Assembly (NCBI RefSeq): GCF_002871915.2
Contig: NZ_CP126958.1
Coordinates: 744,001-808,000, forward strand
DNA length: 64,000 nt
From: Aerococcus loyolae
GTDB lineage: Bacteria; Bacillota; Bacilli; Lactobacillales; Aerococcaceae
Direction: 5' to 3'
This document shows positions 9,734 through 22,680 of this stretch, one piece after another. How positions within the stretch are numbered: position 1 is the first letter of the stretch; the number at the start of each line of letters is the position of its first letter. Under the pieces are notes generated by a model. That model worked only from the letters and a program-made list of their open reading frames with translations. It was not told the DNA's origin and did no database searches. A program made the translations under genes and the position numbers.

Positions 9734-9743
9734 ATTATTTAAC

Positions 9744-10748
9744 TTATTTTTTAAAGTAAGTGGTGCTGTGAAGCGGGGCTAGTTTTTCCTCGGGATAAAG
9801 GTAGTGAGTGATGGCGTTGATAGCTGTTGGAGCCTCACCGAAGCCACTAGCGATTAACTGGGTTTTACCTGTATAAGTACAAATATCACCGATGGCGTAG
9901 ACCCCTGCCAGACTCGTTTGCATGTGTTCATTAACAGGAATACGTTGGCCGATAGACTCGATAGGCCATGACTTAAAGGCATTGATATTTGCCTGAAAAC
10001 CATAAGAAGAAATAATACTGTCTAGCTGGAGGGCCCTGCTTTCTTGACTGCGGCTTTTGGCCAATAAGAGTTCTACCTGCTGGGACCCTTGGAGGGGACG
10101 AATGGCCTTTGCTTGATAGGGGGTGATGATTTCGACATTGCTTTTAGCTTTCAATTGGGCTTGGCTAAACTCATGGCCGCGGAATTTGTCACGTCTGTGA
10201 ACCAGATAAAGCTTCTTGGCGTACTGACTGACTAATAGGGCGTTATCTAAAGCTGTGTCGCCTCCCCCTAAAATAGCGACCTCTTTATCCTGAAAGTCTT
10301 GAGCCTGATTGACAGTATAAAATAACTTATCCCCTTCAAATTCCGCTTCATTTTTGATATTGGCAGAACGTGGTCTAAAAGCGCCACCCCCGGCAGCAAT
10401 CAAGACAGCTCGGCTATAAAAATGAGCCTTTTGACTTCTTAAGGAAAAATAATTACCTGCATCATTGATTTCAGTGATGTCATGGTTAAAGTGAAAGCTA
10501 GTGGTCGAAGCAAAGGGCTTTACTTGTTCCATAAGGGCCTGACTTAATTCCTTACCGGTAATTTGCGGAAGGGCTCCAATATCAAAAATCGCCTTGTCAG
10601 GATACAAGGCGTGGGGTTGTCCGCCAACTTGAGCAAGACTGTCAATAATTTGTACAGAAAGCTGGCGCATTCCTGCATAAAAGGCGGCGAATAAACCACT
10701 AGGTCCAGCGCCGATAATAGTTAAATCTTTGATTTTTTTTTCTGTCAT
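9744..10748 (-). CDS. Ferredoxin--NADP(+) reductase, thioredoxin-reductase-like
   Basis: A 334-residue two-domain flavoprotein. The FAD motif GAGPSGLFAA is near residue 12, the NAD(P)H-binding motif GGGDTALDNA near residue 160, and the C-terminal FAD motif GDICTYTGK near residue 290. The CxxC redox pair of true thioredoxin reductases is absent, which places it with the YumC-type ferredoxin/flavodoxin-NADP reductases of Firmicutes. An in-frame TTG lies four codons upstream, but the ATG at 10748 shares its first base with the stop codon of the upstream gene, a typical coupled start. The physiological redox partner cannot be seen from here. Confidence 0.88.
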   Translation of the reverse strand: MTEKKIKDLTIIGAGPSGLFAAFYAGMRQLSVQIIDSLAQVGGQPHALYPDKAIFDIGALPQITGKELSQALMEQVKPFASTTSFHFNHDITEINDAGNYFSLRSQKAHFYSRAVLIAAGGGAFRPRSANIKNEAEFEGDKLFYTVNQAQDFQDKEVAILGGGDTALDNALLVSQYAKKLYLVHRRDKFRGHEFSQAQLKAKSNVEIITPYQAKAIRPLQGSQQVELLLAKSRSQESRALQLDSIISSYGFQANINAFKSWPIESIGQRIPVNEHMQTSLAGVYAIGDICTYTGKTQLIASGFGEAPTAINAITHYLYPEEKLAPLHSTTYFKK

Positions 10749-11251
10749 TAAATCATCCAATCAAAATAAAAAAAGATAAAGCGAATAAAGAAGGCAACAC
10801 CAACACCAGCGACAAAGCCCCCAAAGACTTCCGAAGGTTTATGCCCAAGGTAATCATCGATAACCATATTTTGGTCATCAATCTGATCTAACTTCTCATT
10901 AATTTGACCATCCTCTTCACTATCATGGTGTTCACGTAAGATGGCCAATAACTCTCTAATCAGAATGCCTTGTTCACCACTTTGTCTTCTTACCCCCATG
11001 GCGTCGAACATAACGATTAGCCCATAGGCAGTCGCTATGGCAACATAAGGAGATAAAAAGCCTTCCTGGAGAATAAGGGAAGTAATTAAGGCGGTTACCG
11101 CGGCAGTATGTGAACTTGGCATGCCACCAGTCGTATGGATTATAGAAAGTTTGGTTTCCTTTTTTCCCATAAAGAGATAGGCAATCGGATATTTAATTAT
11201 TTGGGTGAAAATAATTGCTACAATCGTGGCAGTTAAGGGGAAATTTTTCAC
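10748..11251 (-). CDS. YuiD-like PAP2-related membrane protein (DUF212)
   Basis: A 167-residue integral membrane protein with about four hydrophobic segments and the family signature GGMPSSHTAAV near residue 42, followed by a charged loop and a second membrane pair at the C-terminus (FGGFVAGVGVAFFIRFIFF). The family is annotated as related to acid phosphatase/vanadium haloperoxidase because of the SxxH element, but the full PAP2 catalytic set is not seen and no activity can be claimed. It is translationally coupled to the reductase gene by a one-base overlap. A ribosome binding site (AGAGAGGAAA) precedes the ATG. Confidence 0.82.
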   Translation of the reverse strand: MKNFPLTATIVAIIFTQIIKYPIAYLFMGKKETKLSIIHTTGGMPSSHTAAVTALITSLILQEGFLSPYVAIATAYGLIVMFDAMGVRRQSGEQGILIRELLAILREHHDSEEDGQINEKLDQIDDQNMVIDDYLGHKPSEVFGGFVAGVGVAFFIRFIFFYFDWMI

Positions 11252-11405
11252 TGGAATGTTTCCTCTCTAATATTAACTAGTGTAATCTTATCATGAATTA
11301 GGAGGCTAGAAAAGTTTTTTAGGACCCTGAGAAAGTTTGCTGCTATTGAAAGTCTTCTATACAAAAATTTGCGATCTTGGTACAATTAAGCTAAGGAGGT
11401 AAATA

Positions 11406-11999
11406 ATGAACTATCTACAACTGGAAAGCAATGATCAGAATCCTACCGCAACAATTAAAACTACTTTAGGGGATATTGTCCTCACTTTATATCCTGAAGT
11501 AGCGCCTAAGACAGTCAAAAATTTTATTGAGCTGAGCCAATCTGGATATTATGATGGTGTTATTTTCCACCGGGTCATTCCAAACTTTATGATTCAGGGT
11601 GGCGACCCCACCGGAACGGGTAGAGGGGGAGAAAGTATCTATGGGAGTGCATTTGAAGATGAATTTTCTAATCAAGTTTTCAACTTTAACGGTGCTCTTT
11701 CCATGGCTAATGCTGGGCCAAATACCAATGGTTCGCAATTCTTTATCGTCTCTGCTCAAGAAGTTCCCCAAGCTATGTTAGACCAGATGAAGGCACTATC
11801 CTGGCCCGAAGAAGTGATTGAGCATTATGCTCAAAAGGGAGGGATCCCTTGGCTCGATCATAAACATACGGTATTTGGTCAAGTAGTCGATGGGATGGAT
11901 GTTGTCTATCAGATAGAAGCAGTCGATCGAGATAGCCATGATAAACCCTTAGAAGATGTCTCAATTGTTACGATTGACATTGAAGGCCTTGATCAGTAA
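11406..11999 (+). CDS. Cyclophilin-type peptidyl-prolyl isomerase
   Basis: Cyclophilins catalyse cis-trans isomerisation of proline bonds. The 197-residue protein has no signal peptide, so it acts in the cytoplasm. It contains the cyclophilin core with [15 protein letters not shown] (catalytic Arg in FHRV), TGTGRGG, a FEDEF element, and [15 protein letters not shown]. An insertion of about 35 residues between SQFFIV and [14 protein letters not shown] is typical of the lactic-acid-bacteria form. The ATG follows AAGGAGG. Its last base overlaps the next start (TAATG), so it is coupled to the S1-domain gene. Confidence 0.94.
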   Translation: MNYLQLESNDQNPTATIKTTLGDIVLTLYPEVAPKTVKNFIELSQSGYYDGVIFHRVIPNFMIQGGDPTGTGRGGESIYGSAFEDEFSNQVFNFNGALSMANAGPNTNGSQFFIVSAQEVPQAMLDQMKALSWPEEVIEHYAQKGGIPWLDHKHTVFGQVVDGMDVVYQIEAVDRDSHDKPLEDVSIVTIDIEGLDQ

Positions 12000-12409
12000 T
12001 GGAGCGTTCAGAAAACTATCGAATTGGCGATGTTCTTAATGGCACAGTGACTGGCATTCAATCCTATGGTTTATTCATCAAATTGGACTCCCATTGTCAT
12101 GGTCTGGTCCATATTTCTGAAGTCGACCATGGATATGTCACAAATCTCGAAGAACGCTTTTCGATTGGTGATAAGGTCAAAGTAAAAATCATCGATATTG
12201 ATGAATACACCAAGAAAATCAGTCTATCGATTCGGGCTCTTAAAGCAACCAACACCCCAAATTTTCCAGCGCGGATAAAGAAACCCAAGCGGCGTCATAC
12301 ACCACAAATAGGTTTTAAAACAATCAATAAAAAAATGCCTGAGTGGATTGAAAACTCATTAGCAGATATCCATTCAGGAAAGATTAAAGATTATCGATTG
12401 GAGGAATAA
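11999..12409 (+). CDS. yugI: S1 RNA-binding domain protein (YugI/GSP13-like)
   Basis: A 136-residue protein with one S1 domain at residues 8-78 ([51 protein letters not shown]) and a basic tail. Single-S1 proteins of this kind associate with the small ribosomal subunit or act as RNA-binding regulators; CvfD of Streptococcus pneumoniae is a studied relative. It starts one base before the cyclophilin stop ends and is followed after two bases by pgi, so the three form an operon. The yugI-pgi linkage is conserved in Firmicutes. Confidence 0.88.
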   Translation: MERSENYRIGDVLNGTVTGIQSYGLFIKLDSHCHGLVHISEVDHGYVTNLEERFSIGDKVKVKIIDIDEYTKKISLSIRALKATNTPNFPARIKKPKRRHTPQIGFKTINKKMPEWIENSLADIHSGKIKDYRLEE

Positions 12410-12411
12410 CA

Positions 12412-13761
12412 TTGTCTACATTAACTTTTGATTATTCAAAAACAGAACACTTTATTCAAGATCATGAATTAGATTATTTACAACCCTTTGTGAACGCAGC
12501 AGACAAGATGCTACGTGAAAAGACAGGACAGGGTGCTGATTTTACGGATTGGGTAACTCTTCCAGCCGACTATGACAAAGAAGAATACGCCCGCCTAAAA
12601 GCAGCTGCTAAACGCATTCAAGCTGACTCTGATGTTTTAGTGGTTCTTGGTATTGGGGGGTCCTATTTGGGAGCCAAAGCAGCCATTGACTTTTTAAGTC
12701 ATCAATTCATTAACTATTTCCCAGCTGATAAAAGAGACTATCCCCAAATTTTATTTGCCGGGAACAGTTTAAGCTCCACTTATCTCAGTGAATTGATTGA
12801 AGTGATTGGTGACCGTGATTTTTCAGTTAACGTCATTAGTAAATCAGGGACTACCACTGAAACCGCCATTGCTTTTAGAATCTTCAAACAATTACTAGAA
12901 GATAAATATGGCAAAGAAGCAGCTAAACAACGGATTTATGCAACGACTGATAAAGCTAAAGGCGCTTTGCGAGAAGAAGCAGATAAAGAAGGTTATGAGA
13001 CCTTTATTATACCTGATGGGGTCGGGGGACGTTTTACCGTTTTAACACCAGTGGGACTTTTGCCCATTGCGGTGAGCGGTGCTGACACAGATGCTCTCCT
13101 AGAAGGGGCTAAACAAGCCATGGAAGATCTATCAGACGCAGATTTAAAGAAAAATAGTGCCTACCAATATGCAGGCCTAAGAAATATCCTTCACCGTAAA
13201 GGCTATGACACAGAAATCTTAGTTAACTATGAACCAAAGATGCAATACTTTGCAGAATGGTGGAAACAATTATTCGGTGAATCTGAAGGAAAAGATCAAA
13301 AAGGAATTTATCCATCTTCTGCTAACTTCTCTACTGATTTGCATTCGATTGGCCAATCTATCCAAGACGGAAAACGGAACTTAATGGAAACAGTTATCAA
13401 AGTCGATACACCTGAAAGAAATATTGACATTCCACGATTAGAAAGTGACTTAGATGGCCTTTCTTACTTAGAAGGCAAGGACTTGGACTATGTAAATACC
13501 AAGGCATTTCAAGGAACCTTGTTAGCTCATACGGACGGTCGCGTTCCTAACTTTGTGATTCACCTTGAAAAAATGGATGCTTATCATTTAGGTTATATGA
13601 TTTACTTCTTTGAATTGGCAGTAGGGATGAGTGGTTATCTCAACGGCGTTAATCCATTTAACCAACCTGGCGTAGAAGCATATAAGAAAAATATGTTTGC
13701 TTTACTCGGAAAACCAGGATTCGAAGATTTAGCGGATGAACTTAACCAACGCTTAGATTAA
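12412..13761 (+). CDS. pgi: Glucose-6-phosphate isomerase
   Basis: Pgi interconverts glucose-6-phosphate and fructose-6-phosphate. The 449 residues have the compact Gram-positive length. Visible are [13 protein letters not shown] (near residue 80), the sugar-phosphate loop [14 protein letters not shown] (near residue 143), [13 protein letters not shown] and the C-terminal [14 protein letters not shown]. The start codon is TTG at 12412, eight bases after GGAGG (12400-12404), and no better ATG exists. A strong terminator follows. Downstream, an IS30-family element lies on the T tract of that terminator and leaves pgi itself intact. Confidence 0.97.
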   Translation: MSTLTFDYSKTEHFIQDHELDYLQPFVNAADKMLREKTGQGADFTDWVTLPADYDKEEYARLKAAAKRIQADSDVLVVLGIGGSYLGAKAAIDFLSHQFINYFPADKRDYPQILFAGNSLSSTYLSELIEVIGDRDFSVNVISKSGTTTETAIAFRIFKQLLEDKYGKEAAKQRIYATTDKAKGALREEADKEGYETFIIPDGVGGRFTVLTPVGLLPIAVSGADTDALLEGAKQAMEDLSDADLKKNSAYQYAGLRNILHRKGYDTEILVNYEPKMQYFAEWWKQLFGESEGKDQKGIYPSSANFSTDLHSIGQSIQDGKRNLMETVIKVDTPERNIDIPRLESDLDGLSYLEGKDLDYVNTKAFQGTLLAHTDGRVPNFVIHLEKMDAYHLGYMIYFFELAVGMSGYLNGVNPFNQPGVEAYKKNMFALLGKPGFEDLADELNQRLD

Positions 13762-13831
13762 TTTAAAATTAATAATCACTTTTATTAATTAAACTAATAG
13801 GCTATAAAAGCTGAAAAATCAGGCTTTTAGA

Positions 13832-13864
13832 AGAGAAGTTTCACCAAGAAGCTTCTCTTTTTTA
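13832..13864 (+). terminator. Rho-independent terminator of pgi
   Basis: AGAGAAG (13832-13838) pairs with CTTCTCT (13852-13858), followed by six T. The T tract is also the start of the 13-bp repeat flanking the IS30-family element. Confidence 0.9.
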
Positions 13865-13870
13865 TTTATT
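13858..13870. repeat. Left copy of the 13-bp direct repeat flanking the IS30 element
   Basis: TTTTTTATTTATT is identical to 15259-15271. It coincides with the T tract of the pgi terminator. Confidence 0.75.
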
Positions 13871-13980
13871 GGTAAATTGCAATATCAAGTGCATATTTAT
13901 TTTAAAAAATCCCAGTGTCATGCCAAATAACTAAAAAGCTGATAAAGTCAATAATTCTTGGCCCGTTTTTCTCTAGCTTA

Positions 13981-14085
13981 AAGTGCTTGATTATCATTTA
14001 GAGATTCAGGGTGGGGCTGTCAAGGTGGAGAGCGAAGCGGACCTTGACTGGCCCACACTGAATCTCTATGCTTTGTTAAGCACTT
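13981..14085. repeat. Long hairpin inside the IS30 element, abutting the transposase stop
   Basis: Nested complementary blocks: AAGTGCTT (13981-13988) with AAGCACTT (14078-14085), AGAGATTCAG (14000-14009) with CTGAATCTCT (14059-14068), GTCAAGGT (14018-14025) with ACCTTGAC (14041-14048). There is no T tract on either side. It may block transcription entering from pgi or stabilise the transposase mRNA end (inference). Confidence 0.8.
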
Positions 14086-15155
14086 TAGCCTGCTTCTTTA
14101 AGCGTTTCCTGAAGTTTCGCAACTTCTAGGTTATAACAGTCGTTAGGGGTTTGATAATCTAAGACCTTTCTAAAGCGATTATTTATTGTATTCGTATAGT
14201 GTGCGAGTTCCTGGTATGTCAGCTTTTTAAAGCTTGTCCCTTTGGGCAAGAATTCTCTTAACATGCGATTATGTCTCTCATTACTGCCTTTTTCCCAAGC
14301 TGAATAGGCATGGGCGAAAAAGACTTCCAAATCCTTCAGAGCATACTCAAGCTGAGATAGTTTAGAAAATTCACTGCCGTTATCGGTCGTTAAGGTTTTA
14401 AAACACGCTTGACCCTCTTTAAGAATCACCTTTTTAACCGATTTTACAATGGAATCTGCATCCCACTTCCAAGTCTTCTTGGTGAGGAATTTTCGCGTTT
14501 TCCGTTCAACTAGAGTAATAAGACATGGCTCTCCTTTAGTCTTCTTTCCTATCACGAGGTCAAGCTCCCAGTGACCAAATTCTTCTCTTGAAAGGACGTC
14601 TGGGCATCGCTGATCAATGCTTTTTCCAAATACCTTTTTATTCGTCCCACGCGGTTCACTAGGTTGTTTTCTTGGACGAATCCTTGTTTTCATAGGAAGA
14701 TCAATATTCCTCACATTTAATAAACCAAGATTGATATATTTATACATGGTTTTGGTGCAAGGAACTCTTTCTAAAGGGTGTTTTCTGCGGTAATCATGAA
14801 TAAACGTATCAACACTGAAAATACGGTCTTCTTTAGGTGTCAGTAAGGCTTCCTCAAAGGCTTTAATGAAGTTAGATTTTCCATACAAAGCGCCTCTGGC
14901 TTTAGAATTTGACCGATTATCTTTATAAACACGCGAGCCAGTTTCTGCAAGATAGACATCAACGTAGGTATGATCATAGTTCATTTGACGTGTTTTTCCA
15001 CGTTTTAGTTCACGAGATATGGTGCATTGATTGACGCCAACGGCGTCAGCAATCTCTTTCTGTTTATGTCCTTCTTGGTGCATTGCTTGGATAATTCCGC
15101 GTTTTTCTGCAGAAAGGTGTGTATATGATCTAGGTTTCGTGTTAGAATGTTTCAT
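14085..15155 (-). CDS. IS30-family transposase
   Basis: A 356-residue DDE transposase. The N-terminal HTH (THLSAEKRGIIQAMHQEGHK, then IADAVGVNQCTISRELKRG, residues 13-55) binds the element ends. The catalytic core has the first Asp in GHWELDLVIGKK, the second in LTTDNGSEF, and the Glu in KGSNERHNRMLREFLPKG, with the IS30 spacing. The C-terminal HYTNTINNRFRKVLDYQTPND is typical of the family. The gene reads left, towards pgi. Its stop codon lies at the foot of the 105-base hairpin. No frameshift or internal stop is seen, so the protein may be functional. Confidence 0.95.
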   Translation of the reverse strand: MKHSNTKPRSYTHLSAEKRGIIQAMHQEGHKQKEIADAVGVNQCTISRELKRGKTRQMNYDHTYVDVYLAETGSRVYKDNRSNSKARGALYGKSNFIKAFEEALLTPKEDRIFSVDTFIHDYRRKHPLERVPCTKTMYKYINLGLLNVRNIDLPMKTRIRPRKQPSEPRGTNKKVFGKSIDQRCPDVLSREEFGHWELDLVIGKKTKGEPCLITLVERKTRKFLTKKTWKWDADSIVKSVKKVILKEGQACFKTLTTDNGSEFSKLSQLEYALKDLEVFFAHAYSAWEKGSNERHNRMLREFLPKGTSFKKLTYQELAHYTNTINNRFRKVLDYQTPNDCYNLEVAKLQETLKEAG

Positions 15156-15258
15156 AGCCAGTGAGTGCTCCTTTACTTGGGTTTAGACGCTTTTAAGTAT
15201 AGAGCATCACTGGTTTTTTGTCGTCCTTTTCTCTATGCACTTCATTTTACAATTTACC

Positions 15259-15271
15259 TTTTTTATTTATT
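15259..15271. repeat. Right copy of the 13-bp direct repeat flanking the IS30 element
   Basis: TTTTTTATTTATT directly follows the right inverted repeat and equals 13858-13870. Confidence 0.75.
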
Positions 15272-15294
15272 TCAAACTTTTTTGGAAAAATCTA

Positions 15295-15323
15295 TTGACT
15301 TTGATAGCAAAACATTATATTAT
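15295..15323 (+). promoter_or_regulatory. rRNA operon promoter P1
   Basis: The -35 TTGACT (15295-15300) and -10 TATTAT (15318-15323) are separated by 17 bases. It starts only 37 bases after the right end of the IS30 element, which has therefore displaced whatever lay upstream. Confidence 0.6.
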
Positions 15324-15451
15324 ATTTCTTGTCGCTGATGAGCGGAGGAAAACAAAACTATTAAATCCTTGCTCGATCTCAGAGAACTTATGAAGTTTAT
15401 TTCTTTATATTGATAGAAATTCAACAATAAAAAATAAATTTAAAAAAGTTC

Positions 15452-15481
15452 TTGACAAAGAGATAGTGGTTGCGGTATAAT
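15452..15481 (+). promoter_or_regulatory. rRNA operon promoter P2
   Basis: A perfect -35 TTGACA (15452-15457) and perfect -10 TATAAT (15476-15481) with an 18-base spacer lie about 160 bases before mature 16S rRNA. Confidence 0.8.
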
Positions 15482-15644
15482 AATAAAGTCGCAACAAGCG
15501 ATATAGACCTTTGAAAACTGAACAAAGAAGACGAACCAAATGTGTAGGGCATCAACATTTTGTTGATGAACCAACAATTCAAACAATAAGTCTAGACCAG
15601 ACTATAACTAGTCAGCAAACAAATGAGCTATCAACGCTCATGAT

Positions 15645-17204
<1,560 letters not shown>

Positions 17205-17276
17205 ATTCGGAATGCATATTTGAGTCTTCTTTGTTTAGTTTTGAGAGGTCTATCCACATGGTTGATGGATTTAACC

Positions 17277-17350
<74 letters not shown>

Positions 17351-17384
17351 TTACATGTTTATTATATGACCATAACTCATACCC

Positions 17385-17457
17385 GGGGGATTAGCTCAGC
17401 TGGGAGAGCGCCTGCTTTGCAAGCAGGAGGTCAGCGGTTCGATCCCGCTATCCTCCA
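17385..17457 (+). tRNA. tRNA-Ala (TGC), in the 16S-23S spacer
   Basis: Acceptor GGGGGAT/ATCCTCC and anticodon TGC in TTTGCAA. CCA is not encoded. Identical to the copy at 21429. Confidence 0.97.
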
Positions 17458-17623
17458 TTGCAACGGAAACGTTGCAGATTGTTCTTTGAAAACTGAATAC
17501 TATCATAACATTCCGCATTTCTATTTTTTGCGAGATAGAAATGTCAATAAACCAATTTTACCAAGCGTAAAAACCGAAAAAGAAAGAGTTTTAAAACTTT
17601 TCGCATCATACAACTTAACCGGT

Positions 17624-20528
<2,905 letters not shown>

Positions 20529-20600
20529 GGATAAGGTTGTATGAGGTTTAAGGAAGACATGATAGATTCAGTTTTGAGCGAACAAGCTCAAAAAAATAAA

Positions 20601-20721
20601 TTGTACGGTGACGATGGCAAGAAGGACCCACCTGTATCCATCCCGAACACAGCAGTTAAGCTTCTTAGCGCCGAATGTAGTTGGGGGTTGCCCCCTGTGA
20701 GACTAGGACGTTGCCGTGCAA
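20601..20721 (+). rRNA. 5S ribosomal RNA
   Basis: The helix-I strands TTGTACGG and CCGTGCAA pair. The core CATCCCGAACACAGCAGTTAA and GGGGGTTGCCCCCTGTGAGA are conserved. Ends to within about two bases. Confidence 0.94.
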
Positions 20722-20729
20722 TATTTTAT

Positions 20730-20802
20730 GGAGAATTAGCTCAGCTGGGAGAGCGTCTGCCTTACAAGCAGAATGTCGGGGGTTCGAGCCCCTCATTCTC
20801 CA
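20730..20802 (+). tRNA. tRNA-Val (TAC)
   Basis: Acceptor GGAGAAT/ATTCTCC, anticodon loop CTTACAA. First gene of the tRNA array after 5S rRNA. No encoded CCA. Confidence 0.96.
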
Positions 20803-20806
20803 TTAT

Positions 20807-20879
20807 GATTCGTTAGCTCAGTTGGTAGAGCATCTGACTTTTAATCAGAGGGTCGGGAGTTCGAGCCTCCCACGGATCA
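20807..20879 (+). tRNA. tRNA-Lys (TTT)
   Basis: Acceptor GATTCGT/ACGGATC, anticodon TTT in CTTTTAA. Only four bases separate it from tRNA-Val. Confidence 0.96.
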
Positions 20880-20886
20880 TTTACAT

Positions 20887-20968
20887 GCGGGTGTGGCGGA
20901 ATTGGCAGACGCACCAGATTTAGGATCTGGCGCCGAGAGGCGTGGGGGTTCAAGTCCCTTCACCCGCA
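20887..20968 (+). tRNA. tRNA-Leu (TAG)
   Basis: Class II tRNA with a long variable arm. Acceptor GCGGGTG/CACCCGC, anticodon TAG in TTTAGGA. Confidence 0.96.
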
Positions 20969-20979
20969 CTAATATAAAA

Positions 20980-21052
20980 GCCGGCTTAGCTCAGTTGGTA
21001 GAGCATCTGATTTGTAATCAGGGGGTCGAGGGTTCAAGTCCTTTAGCCGGCA
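20980..21052 (+). tRNA. tRNA-Thr (TGT)
   Basis: Acceptor GCCGGCT/AGCCGGC, anticodon TGT in TTTGTAA. Confidence 0.96.
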
Positions 21053-21063
21053 TTATATCTCAT

Positions 21064-21135
21064 GCGGAAGTAGTTCAGTGGTAGAACATCACCTTGCCAA
21101 GGTGGGGGTCGCGGGTTCGAATCCCGTCTTCCGCT
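21064..21135 (+). tRNA. tRNA-Gly (GCC)
   Basis: Acceptor GCGGAAG/CTTCCGC, anticodon GCC in TTGCCAA, discriminator T as usual for glycine. Confidence 0.96.
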
Positions 21136-21167
21136 TAGCCAAATGGCTTAAAATTAAATATTATTAT

Positions 21168-21253
21168 GCCGGGGTGGCGGAACAGGCAGACGCACGGGAC
21201 TTAAAATCCCGCGGTGGTTAAACACCGTACCGGTTCGATTCCGGTCCTCGGCA
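21168..21253 (+). tRNA. tRNA-Leu (TAA)
   Basis: Class II tRNA with a long variable arm. Acceptor GCCGGGG/CCTCGGC, anticodon TAA in CTTAAAA. Confidence 0.96.
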
Positions 21254-21271
21254 TAAACTTTTTATAAATAC

Positions 21272-21345
21272 GCACCCATGGCTCAACTGGATAGAGTACC
21301 TGACTACGAATCAGGCGGTTGCAGGTTCGAATCCTGCTGGGTGCA
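21272..21345 (+). tRNA. tRNA-Arg (ACG)
   Basis: Acceptor GCACCCA/TGGGTGC, anticodon ACG, presumably edited to ICG by TadA. Confidence 0.96.
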
Positions 21346-21349
21346 TTAT

Positions 21350-21423
21350 CGGGAAATAGCTCAGCTTGGTAGAGCACTTGGTTTGGGACCAAGGGGTCGC
21401 AGGTTCGAATCCTGTTTTCCCGA
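21350..21423 (+). tRNA. tRNA-Pro (TGG)
   Basis: Acceptor CGGGAAA/TTTCCCG, anticodon TGG in TTTGGGA. Confidence 0.96.
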
Positions 21424-21428
21424 CTTTG

Positions 21429-21501
21429 GGGGGATTAGCTCAGCTGGGAGAGCGCCTGCTTTGCAAGCAGGAGGTCAGCGGTTCGATCCCGCTATCCTCC
21501 A
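21429..21501 (+). tRNA. tRNA-Ala (TGC), second copy
   Basis: Same sequence as the gene at 17385 in the rRNA spacer. Confidence 0.96.
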
Positions 21502-21515
21502 TTACATTATAATTT

Positions 21516-21589
21516 GGCGGTGTAGCTCAGCTGGCTAGAGCGTCCGGTTCATACCCGGGAGGTCGGGGGTTCGATCCCCTCCGCCGCTA
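21516..21589 (+). tRNA. tRNA-Met (CAT), elongator
   Basis: Acceptor GGCGGTG/CGCCGCT, anticodon CAT. Close to the elongator methionine tRNA of Bacillus and without the C1-A72 mismatch of initiators. Confidence 0.9.
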
Positions 21590-21598
21590 TTAATGTTC

Positions 21599-21672
21599 GG
21601 ACCTTTAGCTCAGTTGGTTAGAGCAGACGGCTCATAACCGTCCGGCCGTAGGTTCGAGTCCTACAAGGTCCA
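21599..21672 (+). tRNA. tRNA-Ile2 (CAT, lysidine type)
   Basis: Acceptor GGACCTT/AAGGTCC, anticodon CAT. The body matches the Firmicute/Mycoplasma isoleucine tRNA whose C34 is converted to lysidine by TilS and then reads AUA. The alternative is a methionine tRNA, which I think less likely. Confidence 0.82.
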
Positions 21673-21692
21673 TCTTGTTAATTATATATTAT

Positions 21693-21782
21693 GGAGGATT
21701 ACCCAAGTCTGGCTGAAGGGAACGGTCTTGAAAACCGTCAGGCGGGTCAAACCGCGCAAGGGTTCGAATCCCTTATCCTCCT
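21693..21782 (+). tRNA. tRNA-Ser (TGA), unusual discriminator T
   Basis: Class II tRNA with a long variable arm. Acceptor GGAGGAT/ATCCTCC, anticodon TGA in CTTGAAA. The base after the acceptor stem is T, whereas serine tRNAs normally carry G73, as the tRNA-Ser(GCT) at 22127 does. Confidence 0.92.
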
Positions 21783-21793
21783 TTACTTATTAT

Positions 21794-21866
21794 CGCGGAG
21801 TAGAGCAGCTGGCAGCTCGTCGGGCTCATAACCCGGAGGTCGCAGGTTCGAATCCTGCCTCCGCAA
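21794..21866 (+). tRNA. Initiator tRNA-fMet (CAT), copy 1
   Basis: C1 cannot pair with A72 (CGCGGAG/CTCCGCA), and three G-C pairs (GGG/CCC) flank the anticodon loop: both are initiator hallmarks. The T stem has the outer pair G-C. Confidence 0.95.
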
Positions 21867-21883
21867 TTATTCAAAATTGAATA

Positions 21884-21956
21884 GGTCCGGTGGTGTAGGG
21901 GTTAACATGCCTCCCTGTCACGGAGGAGATCGCGGGTTCAAATCCCGTCCGGACCG
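21884..21956 (+). tRNA. tRNA-Asp (GTC), copy 1
   Basis: Acceptor GGTCCGG/CCGGACC, anticodon GTC, discriminator G. Confidence 0.96.
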
Positions 21957-21959
21957 TAT

Positions 21960-22030
21960 GCGGGTGTAGTTTAGTGGTAAAACCACAGCCTTCCAAGCTG
22001 TTGTCGCGAGTTCGATTCTCGTCACCCGCT
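21960..22030 (+). tRNA. tRNA-Gly (TCC)
   Basis: Acceptor GCGGGTG/CACCCGC, anticodon TCC in CTTCCAA, discriminator T. Confidence 0.95.
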
Positions 22031-22040
22031 TATATAATAT

Positions 22041-22114
<74 letters not shown>

Positions 22115-22126
22115 TTAATATTTTGT

Positions 22127-22214
22127 GGAGGATTACTCAAGAGGCCGAAGAGGACGGTTTGCTAAATCGTTAGGTCGGGAAACTGACGCAAGGGTTCGAA
22201 TCCCTTATCCTCCG
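22127..22214 (+). tRNA. tRNA-Ser (GCT)
   Basis: Class II tRNA. Acceptor GGAGGAT/ATCCTCC, anticodon GCT, normal discriminator G. Confidence 0.95.
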
Positions 22215-22223
22215 TTATCCAAT

Positions 22224-22295
22224 GGCCCGTTGGTCAAGCGGTTAAGACACCGCCCTTTCACGGCGGTAACACGGGTTCGATTCCCGTACGGGTCA
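22224..22295 (+). tRNA. tRNA-Glu (TTC), copy 1
   Basis: Acceptor GGCCCGT/ACGGGTC, anticodon TTC in CTTTCAC. Confidence 0.96.
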
Positions 22296-22336
22296 TATTT
22301 AGGTATTATCCTAATTTATACTGGAGATATTGACAT

Positions 22337-22409
<73 letters not shown>

Positions 22410-22431
22410 TTTTATTTTACCTAAATTATCA

Positions 22432-22504
22432 GGTCCGGTGGTGTAGGGGTTAACATGCCTCCCTGTCACGGAGGAGATCGCGGGTTCAAATCCCGTCCGG
22501 ACCG
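22432..22504 (+). tRNA. tRNA-Asp (GTC), copy 2
   Basis: Identical to copy 1. It again follows an initiator tRNA. Confidence 0.96.
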
Positions 22505-22514
22505 TTTTTTTCAA

Positions 22515-22587
22515 GGTCCGATAGCTCAGTTGGTAGAGCACTTGATTGAAGCTCAAGGTGTCGGCAGTTCGATTCTGTCTCGGACCA
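22515..22587 (+). tRNA. tRNA-Phe (GAA)
   Basis: Acceptor GGTCCGA/TCGGACC, anticodon GAA in TTGAAGC. Confidence 0.95.
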
Positions 22588-22603
22588 TAAAAAGATATAT
22601 TTT

Positions 22604-22675
22604 GGCCCGTTGGTCAAGCGGTTAAGACACCGCCCTTTCACGGCGGTAACACGGGTTCGATTCCCGTACGGGTCA
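22604..22675 (+). tRNA. tRNA-Glu (TTC), copy 2
   Basis: Identical to copy 1, including the seven bases after the gene. Last tRNA of the array. Confidence 0.96.
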
Positions 22676-22680
22676 TATTT

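Larger units (their letters stand above)
13871..15258 (-). mobile_element. IS30-family insertion sequence, complete, 1388 bp
   Basis: The ends are imperfect inverted repeats of about 24 bp: 13871-13894 (GGTAAATTGCAATATCAAGT...) and 15235-15258, whose complement reads GGTAAATTGTAAAATGAAGT; three mismatches were counted. Both ends are flanked by the same 13 bases, TTTTTTATTTATT (13858-13870 and 15259-15271), which I read as a target-site duplication. The transposase gene fills most of the element, and a long hairpin lies between its stop codon and the left end. The element looks complete and possibly active. Confidence 0.85.

Noticed and set aside
15156..15234. Partial second transposase or passenger gene in the IS30 right end
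   Set aside because: No open frame of useful length; the segment is the promoter side of the transposase plus the inverted repeat.
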